Source: Deltaproteobacteria bacterium (lineage in GTDB: Bacteria; Desulfobacterota; Desulfuromonadia; Geobacterales; Pseudopelobacteraceae). Taken from it: 47,318 nucleotides of DNA. The position numbers were made by a program, and so were the translations under genes. The notes beneath the pieces are model-generated. The model had not been told where the DNA came from. It searched no databases and was given only the letters and a program-made list of their open reading frames with translations. Below, piece after piece: positions 26,585-34,916 of the stretch. Position 1 is the stretch's first letter. Each line of letters begins with the position of its first letter. The DNA lies in the NCBI GenBank assembly GCA_021781535.1, contig JAJXWO010000009.1, positions 1-47,318 of the forward strand, read 5' to 3'.

Positions 26585-26755
26585 CAAGGCCCTGGGGGAG
26601 TTCTCTTGAACTGAGATCCGTCTGCTGCTGAAGATTATTTCTTTGCATGGCGGGAACCCTTTGCACCTGAACCGGGTAATTCCGGCGTAGGAAAGCGGCT
26701 TGCGGGATGTAGTTTTATCCAGCCGCCTGATGGTGAACGTCAGTGCGGTTTTTTT
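26585..26755 (+). promoter_or_regulatory. TPP riboswitch (THI element) with terminator switch
   Basis: The aptamer is recognisable by its conserved boxes: GGGGGAG followed by ACTGAGA on the 5' side, then GGGAACCC, CACCTGAACCGGGTAAT and TCCGGCGTAGGAAAG on the 3' side. Downstream, GCGGCT (26695-26700) can pair with AGCCGC (26721-26726), which blocks use of CCGC (26723-26726) in the terminator hairpin that ends in T7. This is the anti-terminator/terminator arrangement expected for transcription control. It precedes thiED and thiC, whose products make thiamine phosphate, so thiamine pyrophosphate should shut the operon off. Confidence 0.93.
26723..26755 (+). terminator. riboswitch-controlled intrinsic terminator
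   Basis: CCGC-CTGATG pairs with CGTCAG-(T)-GCGG around loop GTGAA, followed by seven T residues. The CCGC arm is shared with the alternative pairing described for the riboswitch. Confidence 0.82.
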
Positions 26756-26806
26756 GTATTCAGTGTGATGTGCATTTGGCGCTTTTGATATGCAAGGACA
26801 GTCAGC

Positions 26807-28282
26807 ATGGATGATACGAGACCATTTCGCCTTGTCGTAAACAGGGCTTCGCTGGTGCCTGAAATTTCGGGAGTCTATTTGATTACCGATCAGGATGACA
26901 AGCTTTTTGACCGGGTTTGCCAAGCACTTCGAGGTGGTGTCTCGGTGCTGCAATACCGCGCAAAAGACAAAGAATATGGCCAACGTGTGGCGGAAGGGGG
27001 CGAGTTTAAGCGCCTCTGTGCCCGTTTTGGTACAACGTTCATTGTCAACGATGATCTTCAGCTTGCGAAAGAACTTGATGCCGATGGCGTACATCTGGGG
27101 CAGGATGACGGGGACATTGTCAGCGCTCGGGAGTTGCTCGGACCGGGTAAGGTTATCGGTAAATCGACCCATAATCTGGATGAAGCTCTGCGTGCAGAGC
27201 AAGATGGTGCCGATTATATCGGTTTTGGAGCGATGTACCCGACCGGGAGCAAGCTTATTTCGCATCTGCCCGGGGTAGCAGGTCTCGAATCGATACGTAG
27301 GACGATAAAGATCCCGATTGTGGCTATTGGCGGCATAACGACCGGTAACGCCTGTCGGGTAATAGATGCGGGGGCGGATGCTCTGGCTGTCATATCGTCG
27401 GTGCTTTCAAACCCGCGCCCTGACGTTGTGGTTGCAGAACTTGCGCTTTTTTTTAATCGGGTTCGTCCCTTTCCTCGCGGAGCTGTCTTAAGTATTGCCG
27501 GAAGTGATTCAGGTGGCGGGGCCGGCGTTCAGGCTGATATCAAGACGATTGCCCTGCTTGGAAGCTACGCCGCCACTGTCCTGACTGCTCTGACTGCCCA
27601 GAATACCCGCGGTGTTTCTTCAATTCACGGACTGCCGCCCAGCTTTGTATGTGATCAGCTGGATGCTGTCCTCGCAGATATTCCTATTGATGTCATCAAA
27701 ACCGGGATGCTGCACACTCCGGCGATAATTTCGGCTTTGGCGGAACGCCTTGGGGAACGGAAGGTTGTTATTCCAATGGTGATCGATCCGGTCATGGTAG
27801 CCAAGGGCGGGGCAGCGCTGCTGGAGCGCGACGCGGTCCAGGTATTCTGTGACCAACTGCTGCCGCTTGCCTATCTGCTGACGCCGAATGTTCCGGAGGC
27901 CGAGCGCCTTCTGGGAAAATCAATAAAAAATGAGTCGGAGATGGAACAGGCTGCTGTCGACCTGCAGTCGTTGGGTGCGGCCAACGTCCTTGTTAAGGGC
28001 GGTCATATGAGTGGGCGACTTTCAACCGATATCCTCTTTGACGGCACCCGATGTCATCATTTCAGCTCTGAGCGGATCTTTAGCAGCAACACCCACGGCA
28101 CCGGCTGCAGCTATGCATCTGCTATCGCTACTCAGCTTGCTCAGGGAATACCCTTGCTGATGGCGGTCGAACGGTCTAAGTCATTTATCAGCTCTGCTAT
28201 TCATGCAGCCCGATCGCTGGGAAAAGGGCATAGCCCGGTCAATCACTTCCTGGCAGCTCGTGAGCTGCTGCAACTTTCATAG
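26807..28282 (+). CDS. thiED: thiamine-phosphate synthase / HMP(-P) kinase fusion (ThiE-ThiD)
   Basis: A 491-residue bifunctional enzyme. Residues about 15-220 are ThiE, which joins HMP-PP and the thiazole phosphate to make thiamine phosphate: VYLITDQDD start, DGVHLGQDD, YIGFGAMYPTGSK and a C-terminal phosphate-binding VIDAGADALAVISS. Residues about 225-491 are ThiD, which phosphorylates HMP to HMP-PP: SIAGSDSGGGAGVQADIKT, VIDPVMVAKGG and the anion-hole motif NTHGTGCSYASAIAT. ThiE-first fusions of this kind are usual in Geobacter relatives. It follows a TPP riboswitch and precedes thiC, completing the pyrimidine branch locally; no thiazole genes are in the window. Confidence 0.93.
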   Translation: MDDTRPFRLVVNRASLVPEISGVYLITDQDDKLFDRVCQALRGGVSVLQYRAKDKEYGQRVAEGGEFKRLCARFGTTFIVNDDLQLAKELDADGVHLGQDDGDIVSARELLGPGKVIGKSTHNLDEALRAEQDGADYIGFGAMYPTGSKLISHLPGVAGLESIRRTIKIPIVAIGGITTGNACRVIDAGADALAVISSVLSNPRPDVVVAELALFFNRVRPFPRGAVLSIAGSDSGGGAGVQADIKTIALLGSYAATVLTALTAQNTRGVSSIHGLPPSFVCDQLDAVLADIPIDVIKTGMLHTPAIISALAERLGERKVVIPMVIDPVMVAKGGAALLERDAVQVFCDQLLPLAYLLTPNVPEAERLLGKSIKNESEMEQAAVDLQSLGAANVLVKGGHMSGRLSTDILFDGTRCHHFSSERIFSSNTHGTGCSYASAIATQLAQGIPLLMAVERSKSFISSAIHAARSLGKGHSPVNHFLAARELLQLS

Positions 28283-28315
28283 TAGTTCGAATTTACGTAA
28301 AAGGATTAAAGGATT

Positions 28316-29608
28316 ATGCACATGACACAGCTTGAGTACGCCCGCAGAGGCGTTATTACCGAAAAAATGCAGATTGCTGCAGCAGCAGAAAGCGTTTCCC
28401 CTGAATTTATCCGTGACGGTATTGCTGCCGGCACCATCGTTATCTGCCACAACGTCAAGCATCTCAATGGTACACCTCTGGCGGTCGGAGCCGGGCTGCG
28501 CACCAAAGTAAATGCAAATATCGGTTCTTCATCAGACGATACCGATATGGAAAAGGAACTGGAAAAAGCCCGTATTGCTGTTAAATATGGTGCTGACGCT
28601 ATTATGGATCTTTCAACAGGCGGTCCGGTAGACGAGATCAGGAAGGCGATAATTGCCGAAACCGGCGCCTGTATCGGCAGCGTGCCGTTATATCAGGCGG
28701 CTCTTGATGCGGTACGTAATAAAAACAAAGCTATTGTCGATATGACGGTTGACGATATCTTTGCGGGCATTATCAAACATGCCGAGGATGGAGTTGATTT
28801 TATTACCGTCCACTGCGGCGTTACCCGCGGCACTGTCGAACGTATGAAAAACGAAGGGCGCATTATGGATGTCGTCTCGCGCGGCGGCGCTTTTACCATC
28901 GAATGGATGAGCTATAACAACAAGGAAAATCCGCTCTTTGAACATTTTGACAAACTGCTGGAGATTACCAAAGAATATGATATGACTCTTTCTCTGGGTG
29001 ATGGTTTCCGTCCCGGATGTCTGGCTGATGCTACTGACCGCGCTCAGATCCATGAGCTGATTCTGCTGGGTGAATTGACCCAGCGAGCTCAGGAGGCGGG
29101 AGTACAGGTGATGATTGAGGGGCCGGGGCATGTGCCGCTCAATCAGATTCAGACTAACATTCAGCTGCAGAAGCGGCTCTGCCACGGTGCGCCGTTCTAT
29201 GTCCTCGGACCGCTGGTAACTGATATTGCGCCCGGCTACGACCATATCACCTGTGCCATTGGCGGTGCTATTGCGGCCGCTGCCGGAGCAGACTTTCTCT
29301 GCTATGTGACACCTTCCGAGCATCTTTGTCTGCCAAATGTGCAGGATGTGCGTGATGGTGTCATTGCTACCCGTATTGCTGCCCATGCTGCTGATATTGC
29401 CAAGGGAGTCAAAGGGGCTATGGCGCAAGACATAGCTATGGCAACATGCAGGAAAAAGCTGGATTGGGAAGGACAGTTTGCTCTCGCCATGGATCCTGAC
29501 AAGGCTCGCGAGTATCGTGCCAATTCTCCGGTTGCAGACCACGGGGCCTGTACGATGTGTGGGGAGTTTTGTGCCTATAAACTGATGGATGACGCGATGA
29601 AAAGATAG
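28316..29608 (+). CDS. thiC: phosphomethylpyrimidine synthase ThiC
   Basis: A 430-residue radical-SAM enzyme converting aminoimidazole ribotide to HMP phosphate. Conserved stretches include MDLSTGGP, SYNNKENPLFEHFDKLLEI, IEGPGHVPL, APGYDHITCAIGG and the C-terminal cluster motif, which here reads CTMCGEFC (Cys412, 415, 419), that is CX2CX3C rather than the CX2CX4C of E. coli-type ThiC. The protein is of the short form without the roughly 200-residue N-terminal extension, as in many anaerobes. Start is ATG 28316 (or 28322) after AAAGGATT. It lies 33 bases after thiED under the same riboswitch. Confidence 0.95.
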   Translation: MHMTQLEYARRGVITEKMQIAAAAESVSPEFIRDGIAAGTIVICHNVKHLNGTPLAVGAGLRTKVNANIGSSSDDTDMEKELEKARIAVKYGADAIMDLSTGGPVDEIRKAIIAETGACIGSVPLYQAALDAVRNKNKAIVDMTVDDIFAGIIKHAEDGVDFITVHCGVTRGTVERMKNEGRIMDVVSRGGAFTIEWMSYNNKENPLFEHFDKLLEITKEYDMTLSLGDGFRPGCLADATDRAQIHELILLGELTQRAQEAGVQVMIEGPGHVPLNQIQTNIQLQKRLCHGAPFYVLGPLVTDIAPGYDHITCAIGGAIAAAAGADFLCYVTPSEHLCLPNVQDVRDGVIATRIAAHAADIAKGVKGAMAQDIAMATCRKKLDWEGQFALAMDPDKAREYRANSPVADHGACTMCGEFCAYKLMDDAMKR

Positions 29609-29628
29609 CTGTACTATGGCCCGTTATG

Positions 29629-29679
29629 CAGTAAAAAGACCTCCCGGTGGTTTGAAAGCCGCGGGAGGTCTTTTTACTG
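29629..29679. terminator. bidirectional terminator between thiC and the DUF1015 gene
   Basis: Perfect 18-base arms (29629-29646 and 29662-29679) around a 15-base loop. Each arm carries a GTAAAAAGACC / GGTCTTTTTAC block, giving a T-run on both strands. It lies 20 bases after thiC and 22 bases from the end of the convergent gene. Confidence 0.92.
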
Positions 29680-29700
29680 TGTGCTGTGAATACTTGTTGG

Positions 29701-30942
29701 TCAGGAGAGCAGATGCACGAATAGACCGCTCCGTAGTTTGGGTTCGAACCAGGTCGATTTGGGAGGCATGATCTGATCCTGGTCAGCAAGTTCGATTAAT
29801 TCGTTTATGGACGTTGGATGGAGAGCAAACGCCACGGCGAATTCTCCGGAATCGACCAGTTTTACCAGCTCTTCATTACCCCTGATGCCGCCAACGAAGT
29901 GGATTCTCTGGTCGGTGCGCGGGTTGTGTATGCCGAGTAGAGGAGACAGAAGCGAGTTCTGCAGAATCGAAACGTCCAGTCTGCTGACGGTATCTTTCTC
30001 GTTAATGATTGATGGTCGGGCTTGGAGGTGATACCACCGGCCATCCAGATACATGCCAAAGTGGTGGCGGTCTGCAGGAATCACCGGAGTGGGGGAGGGG
30101 AGTATTTCAAATCCGCATTCCACCTGAGTGACGAATTCGGCGATGGTGCGGCCGTTCAGGTCTGTGACAGCCCGGTTATAGGGCATGATATTGAGCTGAT
30201 TTTCAGGGAATATGACCGTCAGGAACGAATTGTATTCCTCGTGGCCGGTATGCCCGGGGTTTTTATCGCGGCGCAGTTCGCGGACACGCCCTGCAGCAGC
30301 GCTGCGGTGGTGGCCGTCGGCGACGTACAGTTTCGGTATAGCGGCAAACAGGTCTGTCAGGCGCTCGATCAGGGTCTGGTCGGAGATGACCCATGCTGTG
30401 TGGCCAACACCGTCGTTCGAGATAAAATCATATTCGGGTGGGCCATTGGTGACCCCTTCGATTATCTCTTCCACTTCTACGCAAGAGCGGGATAGATAAA
30501 ATACCGGTTCATCATTGGCATCCAGATAGTCGATGTGCTTGACCCGGTCTTCTTCCTTGTCGGCACGGGTATGCTCGTGTTTTTTGATAACCCCGGACTG
30601 GTAGTCATCAACACTGGCACAGACTACCAAACCGGTCTGGCTGATAGAGTCCATTTGTTGGCGATAGACGTAGAAACAATCGTGACTGTCCTGCGTCAAT
30701 ATCCCCCGCCGGATGAAATCGTCAAGATTCAACTTGCCCTGGGCATAGACGGACTCATCGTGAGGATCAAGCTCTGCCGGAAGATCGATTTCCGGCCGGG
30801 AAATATGCAGAAAACTATTCGGGTTCCCGACCGCCATTGCACATGCCTCCTCGACATTCATCACATCGTACGGAAGTGCAGAGACCTTTTCTACCAAGTC
30901 TTTGGGAGGGCGCAGAGCCCGGAATGGTTTGATAAGTGCCAT
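29701..30942 (-). CDS. DUF1015 family protein
   Basis: A 413-residue soluble protein of the DUF1015 family, whose activity is unknown. Family hallmarks are the start (IKPFRALRPPKDLVEKVSALPYDVMN), KKHEHTRADKEEDRVKHID, YVADGHHRSAAA and the ending MPPKSTWFEPKLRSGLFVH. In several bacteria the family is found with serine or phosphoserine metabolism genes; none are adjacent here. AAGGAGA precedes the ATG at 30942. It converges on thiC and is separated from it by a bidirectional terminator. Confidence 0.92.
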   Translation of the reverse strand: MALIKPFRALRPPKDLVEKVSALPYDVMNVEEACAMAVGNPNSFLHISRPEIDLPAELDPHDESVYAQGKLNLDDFIRRGILTQDSHDCFYVYRQQMDSISQTGLVVCASVDDYQSGVIKKHEHTRADKEEDRVKHIDYLDANDEPVFYLSRSCVEVEEIIEGVTNGPPEYDFISNDGVGHTAWVISDQTLIERLTDLFAAIPKLYVADGHHRSAAAGRVRELRRDKNPGHTGHEEYNSFLTVIFPENQLNIMPYNRAVTDLNGRTIAEFVTQVECGFEILPSPTPVIPADRHHFGMYLDGRWYHLQARPSIINEKDTVSRLDVSILQNSLLSPLLGIHNPRTDQRIHFVGGIRGNEELVKLVDSGEFAVAFALHPTSINELIELADQDQIMPPKSTWFEPKLRSGLFVHLLS

Positions 30943-31005
30943 AGTAACAAATCTCCTTAAATCTATTCACCATTTTGATAGTGGAGTGAAAGAGGGGAGG
31001 ATATT

Positions 31006-31836
31006 CTACTGAAAATATCTCCGTGCTCCCACAAAACGTTTTTCAAAATAACTTTCATTCACAGCCGTCACACGGATCTCCTCTCCCTGGCGAGGAGCAT
31101 GGACGAACTTGCCTCCGCCGACATAAATGCCGACATGGTTTATTGTGTCCACGGAAGATCCAAAAAAAACCAGATCGCCATCCCGCAGATCATCTTTAGC
31201 TACAGAATCTCCGGATTTGAACTGATCTCGCGAGGTACGGGGAATGCTGAGTCCGCACAGGTTATAAACTGCTCGTACAAAGCCGCTGCAATCCATGCCG
31301 TCCACTACGTTGTTGCCGCCCCAGCGATAGGGTATTCCGACAAAGCGTTCGGCAGTGCGTGCTGCGATTGCTCCCATATCCGTAGTATCTTTTGACGATT
31401 TGGTAGTGGGCTTTTCGGCAGTCTCTTTCGGAACGACCGGTTGGAGCGAAAGAGAAGGCTTTCTTATTTCATCCGGTTGTGGTTTTTGCCATCCGGGTGC
31501 TTTGGTCCGGGTAAAAACAATATCATGGGGGGGGGCAATGAAATAATTGTTGATCAGGCGTTCCGCTACAAGTTTTTTAGCTGTGTATTGAGCCTTATTC
31601 TTGGTAGAAAAATCACCGAAGCGCACGGCGTATAACCCGTTATCCTTGCGGAAATAAAACGCTTCAATTCCCTTGGCCTGAAGTCTGGTCGTAAAACTTT
31701 CGGCATTTTTAACATCGGCAAAGGCACCCATCTGAATTGCATATCCAAGCCGGGTTACGCCATGTGTGTTTGCTGCGTGAGCTGTTAGAGTACAGATACC
31801 GAGAAACAGGAGAATAAGTTGTGTACGAAAAATCAT
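31006..31836 (-). CDS. SPOR-domain NlpC/P60 peptidoglycan endopeptidase
   Basis: A 276-residue exported cell-wall hydrolase. Signal peptide to about residue 21 (TAHA). A SPOR domain (about 30-100, YAIQMGAFADVKNAESFTTRLQ) binds denuded glycan strands at division sites. A Pro/Lys/Thr-rich linker follows, then NlpC/P60 (about 152-276) with catalytic Cys183 (GMDCSGFV), His234 (NHVGIYVG) and third polar residue His246 (FVHAPR). It should cut the stem peptide between D-Glu and the diamino acid. It is 63 bases upstream of, and in the same direction as, the DUF1015 gene, with no clear link between them. Confidence 0.93.
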   Translation of the reverse strand: MIFRTQLILLFLGICTLTAHAANTHGVTRLGYAIQMGAFADVKNAESFTTRLQAKGIEAFYFRKDNGLYAVRFGDFSTKNKAQYTAKKLVAERLINNYFIAPPHDIVFTRTKAPGWQKPQPDEIRKPSLSLQPVVPKETAEKPTTKSSKDTTDMGAIAARTAERFVGIPYRWGGNNVVDGMDCSGFVRAVYNLCGLSIPRTSRDQFKSGDSVAKDDLRDGDLVFFGSSVDTINHVGIYVGGGKFVHAPRQGEEIRVTAVNESYFEKRFVGARRYFQ

Positions 31837-32090
31837 GGAGTCGCCATTTCAATAAGTTAGAGGTTTGATTCTAGTGTTTTCTGGCAGAAAATAACGTAGT
31901 GAACGCACGTGTCATGTTTGTCAGGGTTGGGTGAAAAGTTGAAATGTAGCTAGGGTTAGATAGTAACCGCAATTGATTCGGTGGTAAAGCAGAAATTTAC
32001 CCGCAAAGTTCCTTAAGGCATTGACAGCAACCACACTTTTGAGGTAGTTTCAGACGCTCCAAAGCTACTTACGTGACTGGTAGTAGCAGT

Positions 32091-32134
32091 GCCATTTTAG
32101 CTCAGTTGGTAGAGCACTATATCAAATTTGTAAT
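32091..32134 (+). pseudogene. 5' part of a tRNA-Thr-like gene, broken at the anticodon arm (attL)
   Basis: Bases 32091-32116 are a normal tRNA 5' half: acceptor strand GCCATTT, TA, D-stem GCTC, D-loop AGTTGGTA, D-stem GAGC, A26. The next bases CTATAT would begin the anticodon stem. A TTTGTAA block (32127-32133), which would be a Thr(UGU) anticodon loop, is displaced by about five bases and no stem closes around it. No variable loop, T arm or acceptor 3' strand follows; instead there is a terminator and the recombinase gene. I read this as the left junction of the integrated element. The tRNA-Thr identity depends on the displaced loop. Confidence 0.7.
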
Positions 32135-32137
32135 GAG

Positions 32138-32171
32138 AAAAGCCGCTGGCCTTTATGGTTGGCGGCTTTTT
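32138..32171. terminator. terminator at the end of the recombinase gene
   Basis: AAAAGCCGC (32138-32146) pairs with GCGGCTTTT (32162-32170). It works for the minus-strand recombinase, whose stop is 13 bases away, and could also stop transcription coming from the interrupted tRNA promoter on the plus strand. Confidence 0.8.
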
Positions 32172-32183
32172 GCGTTTTTGTCG

Positions 32184-33641
32184 CTACAGTTGCTTGGTTG
32201 GCAGATGAACTCGGGCTGTGGAAGTGCCGTCAATACTGCGCGGGAATTTATATTCGATTATCAGGTATGTGGGAAAAACACGGATTTGTTTGATTGCCTG
32301 AATGATTATTTCCCGTTTTTCATCCTGGGTTGTTTTATGGAAAATATTGTTGATGGCGGACAAAACATCCCAGTTCGGTTCCTGGGCTTGCGCCCTGATC
32401 AGCGCCGCTTTCTCCTGGAGCGCTGTTTCAAGGGCGGTTTTTATCGCGGCCATTTGGGTTTTGGCATCGGCAAAGTCTATCACGCCATCGGCTATCGCGG
32501 CAGCGAGGCGTTGTTTTTTTGTCTCCAGCCGCGTTTGCTCGAGCAAGAGTTGTTTGATGCGCTTCGGCCCGCTGTTGTCTTTTTTACTGGCCAGCCAGGC
32601 GGCTTTCAGTTCCGTTATTTTGTCCAGGGTACCGAGCAGATTGGTGATGACGCGGTCATCGATGATCGATTGTTCTACCATGGAGGTTTTCGGGCAGAGG
32701 CCTTTGGTTTCTTTGCCCCTGCAGCCGTAGTAATTTGTCCATGAGCCGTCTATCCGTGTTTGACCCTTGAATCCCCGGTAAGTTGTTCTGCAATAGCCAC
32801 AGATCAGTATCCCAAGGTTGGAGAGCAGGCCGCCGGCACTTCGGCGTGGAGTGGTGTGCCCTTTGCGCCGCGCTGCCCTGATGCGTTCTGCTTGCTCGGC
32901 ATTCATAACCGGCTGCCAGTTACAGGGGATTATTTCTCCGGTGGCTGGGTTTTCCCGCAGTGCCTGATAATAGAGGAGCCGGTCATCAGCCAGCATGCGG
33001 CGGGTGGAAATCAGTGGTTTGCCAAGATGCAACGCTAGCGCACGGGCACTCATGGTTTCCGCCAGTGTCCAGACCTGCTGTGCCTGGGTGAGTAGATCTG
33101 GGTCGATAACTGGGATGCCGTGCGCTTTGTCAAATCGGTAGGGTGGCGGACAGCCTCCTCCCATAAATCTGCCGGTTTGGAATGCCTGGTCTCGGCCTTC
33201 CTTCATCCTTCCGCGCAGCACTTTCATTTCGACCGACGAAAAGCCGCCCTCCATCAGCAGCAGCATCCAGTCGCTGTGTTGTGCCGGGTCGAGGATGCGC
33301 GACATGGTGGCAAGTTTGACGCGGTGATCGGCGCAGAGGTTGAGCCAGGCGATATAGTCCTGCATGGTGTCGTCACGGGAAAGGCGGGATAGTTCGATGG
33401 TGAGGATGATGTTGATCTTGCCGGCACGGATGTCGGCCTCAAGTCTGGCCCGTTCCTTCAGGCTTTCGGTTTTCCCCTGGGCGGCTGAGGCATGGCCATC
33501 GTCATAGATTGAGATATCCCAGCCATGTGCGGCAGCGTGAGCGGGTAGCTGCTCGCGCTGCACGGTTAAGCGCTGTGAGGGTTTGTCCTTATCTTCGCGG
33601 GATTTGCGGATGTAAATGGCACAGGTGATGGACATTGGCAT
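32184..33641 (-). CDS. large serine recombinase (phage-type integrase)
   Basis: A 485-residue recombinase that would integrate and excise the element. The N-terminal resolvase domain has the catalytic Ser in YIRKSRED (about residue 13 from this start) and the conserved Arg region LSRLSRDD. A recombinase domain follows, then a zinc ribbon (CGYCRTTYRGF ... YYGCRGKETKGLC) and a coiled coil (about 360-430) as in phiC31- and A118-type integrases. ATG at 33641 is preferred over the upstream GTG-type start at 33686, which would overlap the neighbouring gene; ATG 33635 is also possible. It lies beside the broken tRNA, where an integrase is expected. Confidence 0.93.
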   Translation of the reverse strand: MPMSITCAIYIRKSREDKDKPSQRLTVQREQLPAHAAAHGWDISIYDDGHASAAQGKTESLKERARLEADIRAGKINIILTIELSRLSRDDTMQDYIAWLNLCADHRVKLATMSRILDPAQHSDWMLLLMEGGFSSVEMKVLRGRMKEGRDQAFQTGRFMGGGCPPPYRFDKAHGIPVIDPDLLTQAQQVWTLAETMSARALALHLGKPLISTRRMLADDRLLYYQALRENPATGEIIPCNWQPVMNAEQAERIRAARRKGHTTPRRSAGGLLSNLGILICGYCRTTYRGFKGQTRIDGSWTNYYGCRGKETKGLCPKTSMVEQSIIDDRVITNLLGTLDKITELKAAWLASKKDNSGPKRIKQLLLEQTRLETKKQRLAAAIADGVIDFADAKTQMAAIKTALETALQEKAALIRAQAQEPNWDVLSAINNIFHKTTQDEKREIIIQAIKQIRVFPTYLIIEYKFPRSIDGTSTARVHLPTKQL

Positions 33642-33646
33642 TACGT

Positions 33647-34003
33647 TTATCGTGTCGGGTACGCGGCGATCTGCTTGACTTCCCACTTGTTGATCTGGTT
33701 ATAGACGTCATTTTTTATTATCTCGGTGTTGGTCAATGTTTTGGTGTCGTATTTTTGGAAGGTATCAGTGACTATTCCTGATGCAAGTTCATAGCCGCTG
33801 AAATCAAGCGCTCGGTAGCTGATGTAAACTTTCGCGGGTTCGGCGTAGTTCATGACTTCCATCCTGACGCTCACTTTTGTATACCCACCGATGTTCTGCA
33901 CGACGCGGGTCTCGATGTCTTTTGCGAGGATATCGCTGGATGCGGCAAAAGCGGGACCGGTTAAGGCCAATCCGATCGCACAGGCGGTAATAAATGTTTT
34001 CAC
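33647..34003 (-). CDS. small secreted protein of unknown function
   Basis: A 118-residue exported protein: signal peptide to AFAA (about residue 21), then a strand-rich domain. The domain resembles the C-terminal half of the next upstream protein: both show a V..V.MEV- or IHFKVI-type strand, Y.A.D..G...A, then an F-containing strand and I.ND.Y.QI.KW near the end. AAGGAG precedes the ATG. It lies between the recombinase and a lipoprotein, the place of lysogenic-conversion genes in many prophages. I do not recognise a named family. Confidence 0.7.
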   Translation of the reverse strand: MKTFITACAIGLALTGPAFAASSDILAKDIETRVVQNIGGYTKVSVRMEVMNYAEPAKVYISYRALDFSGYELASGIVTDTFQKYDTKTLTNTEIIKNDVYNQINKWEVKQIAAYPTR

Positions 34004-34019
34004 GTGGACTCCTTAATTA

Positions 34020-34778
34020 TCAATATTTAGTAATATTTGTAATCATCCATTTTGATATTTGCAGATATTTGTCGTTATCGATTTGGGCACTGGTTTGAAA
34101 CACTTCAGGTGCAGCTCCGGTCAGATAACTTGCATAAATGATATTGCCTAATGCATCTACTGCGGCATAGTCAGCGCGAAATGAATGAGAAATGCCGTCA
34201 TTTGTGATTACTTTGAAATGTATTAACACAGTGGTTTTTGTGCTGTCTTGATACCAATACTCAAAAGTAGAGGTCGTAACCGTTATAATGCCGGTAGGAT
34301 CTGTATTGGTAGGTGTAATTACATAAGGTTGTGCATTAATAACCAGTGATGCTGGCGCGCTATTCGACTTTCCATCTGTTACTATAAGGGTCACAACATA
34401 ATCACCGACATAGTCAGGGACAAATGATGGGGTCGCTGTATTCGAGTTTAATAAATTAGCGGTGCTTCCCGATGGTCTAGATGAAATAATCCAGGAATAA
34501 CCTATGAAATCATGGTCCGGATCATTGCTTCCTGACCCATCCAAAATTACCGAGTCCCAAACATTAACAGTTTTATCTGTGCCAACTATAGCTGTTGGTA
34601 TTTGATTTTGGATAGGTGTTGTTGGTGTTGGGACATAGACAGTCGTGTATCTCAAAAACGGGATTGAAACTGTCGAATATTGGGTTTGAATGACGGTTTT
34701 GGTGATCGTCTTGTCCTGACCACAAGCTGAGAGAAAGATGGCCAACAACATCATGCAATAAATAAAGATAAGTTTCAT
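34020..34778 (-). CDS. lipoprotein with PKD-like domain and C-terminal domain shared with the neighbour
   Basis: A 252-residue surface or periplasmic lipoprotein. The signal ends in a lipobox, LSACG (Cys about 19). A PKD/Ig-like domain spans about 55-150 (PTAIVGTDKTVNVWDSVILDGSGSNDPD, FIGYSWIISSRPSG, YVVTLIVTDGKS). The last 80 residues resemble the small secreted protein encoded next, ending QIDNDKYLQISKWMITNI. The gene is clearly more AT-rich than its surroundings. The pair looks like prophage cargo that alters the host envelope. Superinfection exclusion is one possibility but nothing in the sequence proves it. Confidence 0.75.
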   Translation of the reverse strand: MKLIFIYCMMLLAIFLSACGQDKTITKTVIQTQYSTVSIPFLRYTTVYVPTPTTPIQNQIPTAIVGTDKTVNVWDSVILDGSGSNDPDHDFIGYSWIISSRPSGSTANLLNSNTATPSFVPDYVGDYVVTLIVTDGKSNSAPASLVINAQPYVITPTNTDPTGIITVTTSTFEYWYQDSTKTTVLIHFKVITNDGISHSFRADYAAVDALGNIIYASYLTGAAPEVFQTSAQIDNDKYLQISKWMITNITKY

Positions 34779-34836
34779 GTTTATTCCGTTAGTAACTTTC
34801 TATGTTTGTTATCTACAAACAATAATTAAGTATATG

Positions 34837-34888
34837 ATTTTTAAGCATTTTAAATAAGTTTGACATGCATTGAAAATAGATGTATAAA
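34837..34888 (+). promoter_or_regulatory. promoter with CI-type operator-like site
   Basis: TTGACA (34860-34865), exact 17-base spacer, TATAAA (34883-34888). Directly upstream lies TTTAAGCATTTTAAAT (34840-34855), nearly identical to the site at 35921-35936 in the CI/Cro intergenic region, and the spacer contains a related ATGCATTGAAAAT. It drives the 34917 gene and is probably under the element's repressor. Confidence 0.72.
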
Positions 34889-34916
34889 ATCTACTACTTA
34901 ATTCTCGGAGGTTTAT

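Noticed and set aside
26585..26755. Cobalamin or other riboswitch
   Set aside because: The ACTGAGA and CACCTGAACC...TAAT...GGCGTAGG boxes and downstream thi genes fit only the TPP class.
30022..30960. Plus-strand frames across the DUF1015 gene
   Set aside because: The minus-strand gene has clear family motifs throughout, so these are antisense shadows.
32073..32744. Plus-strand 223-codon frame starting before the tRNA fragment
   Set aside because: It runs through the tRNA fragment and the terminator and then opposite the serine recombinase, with no ribosome binding site.
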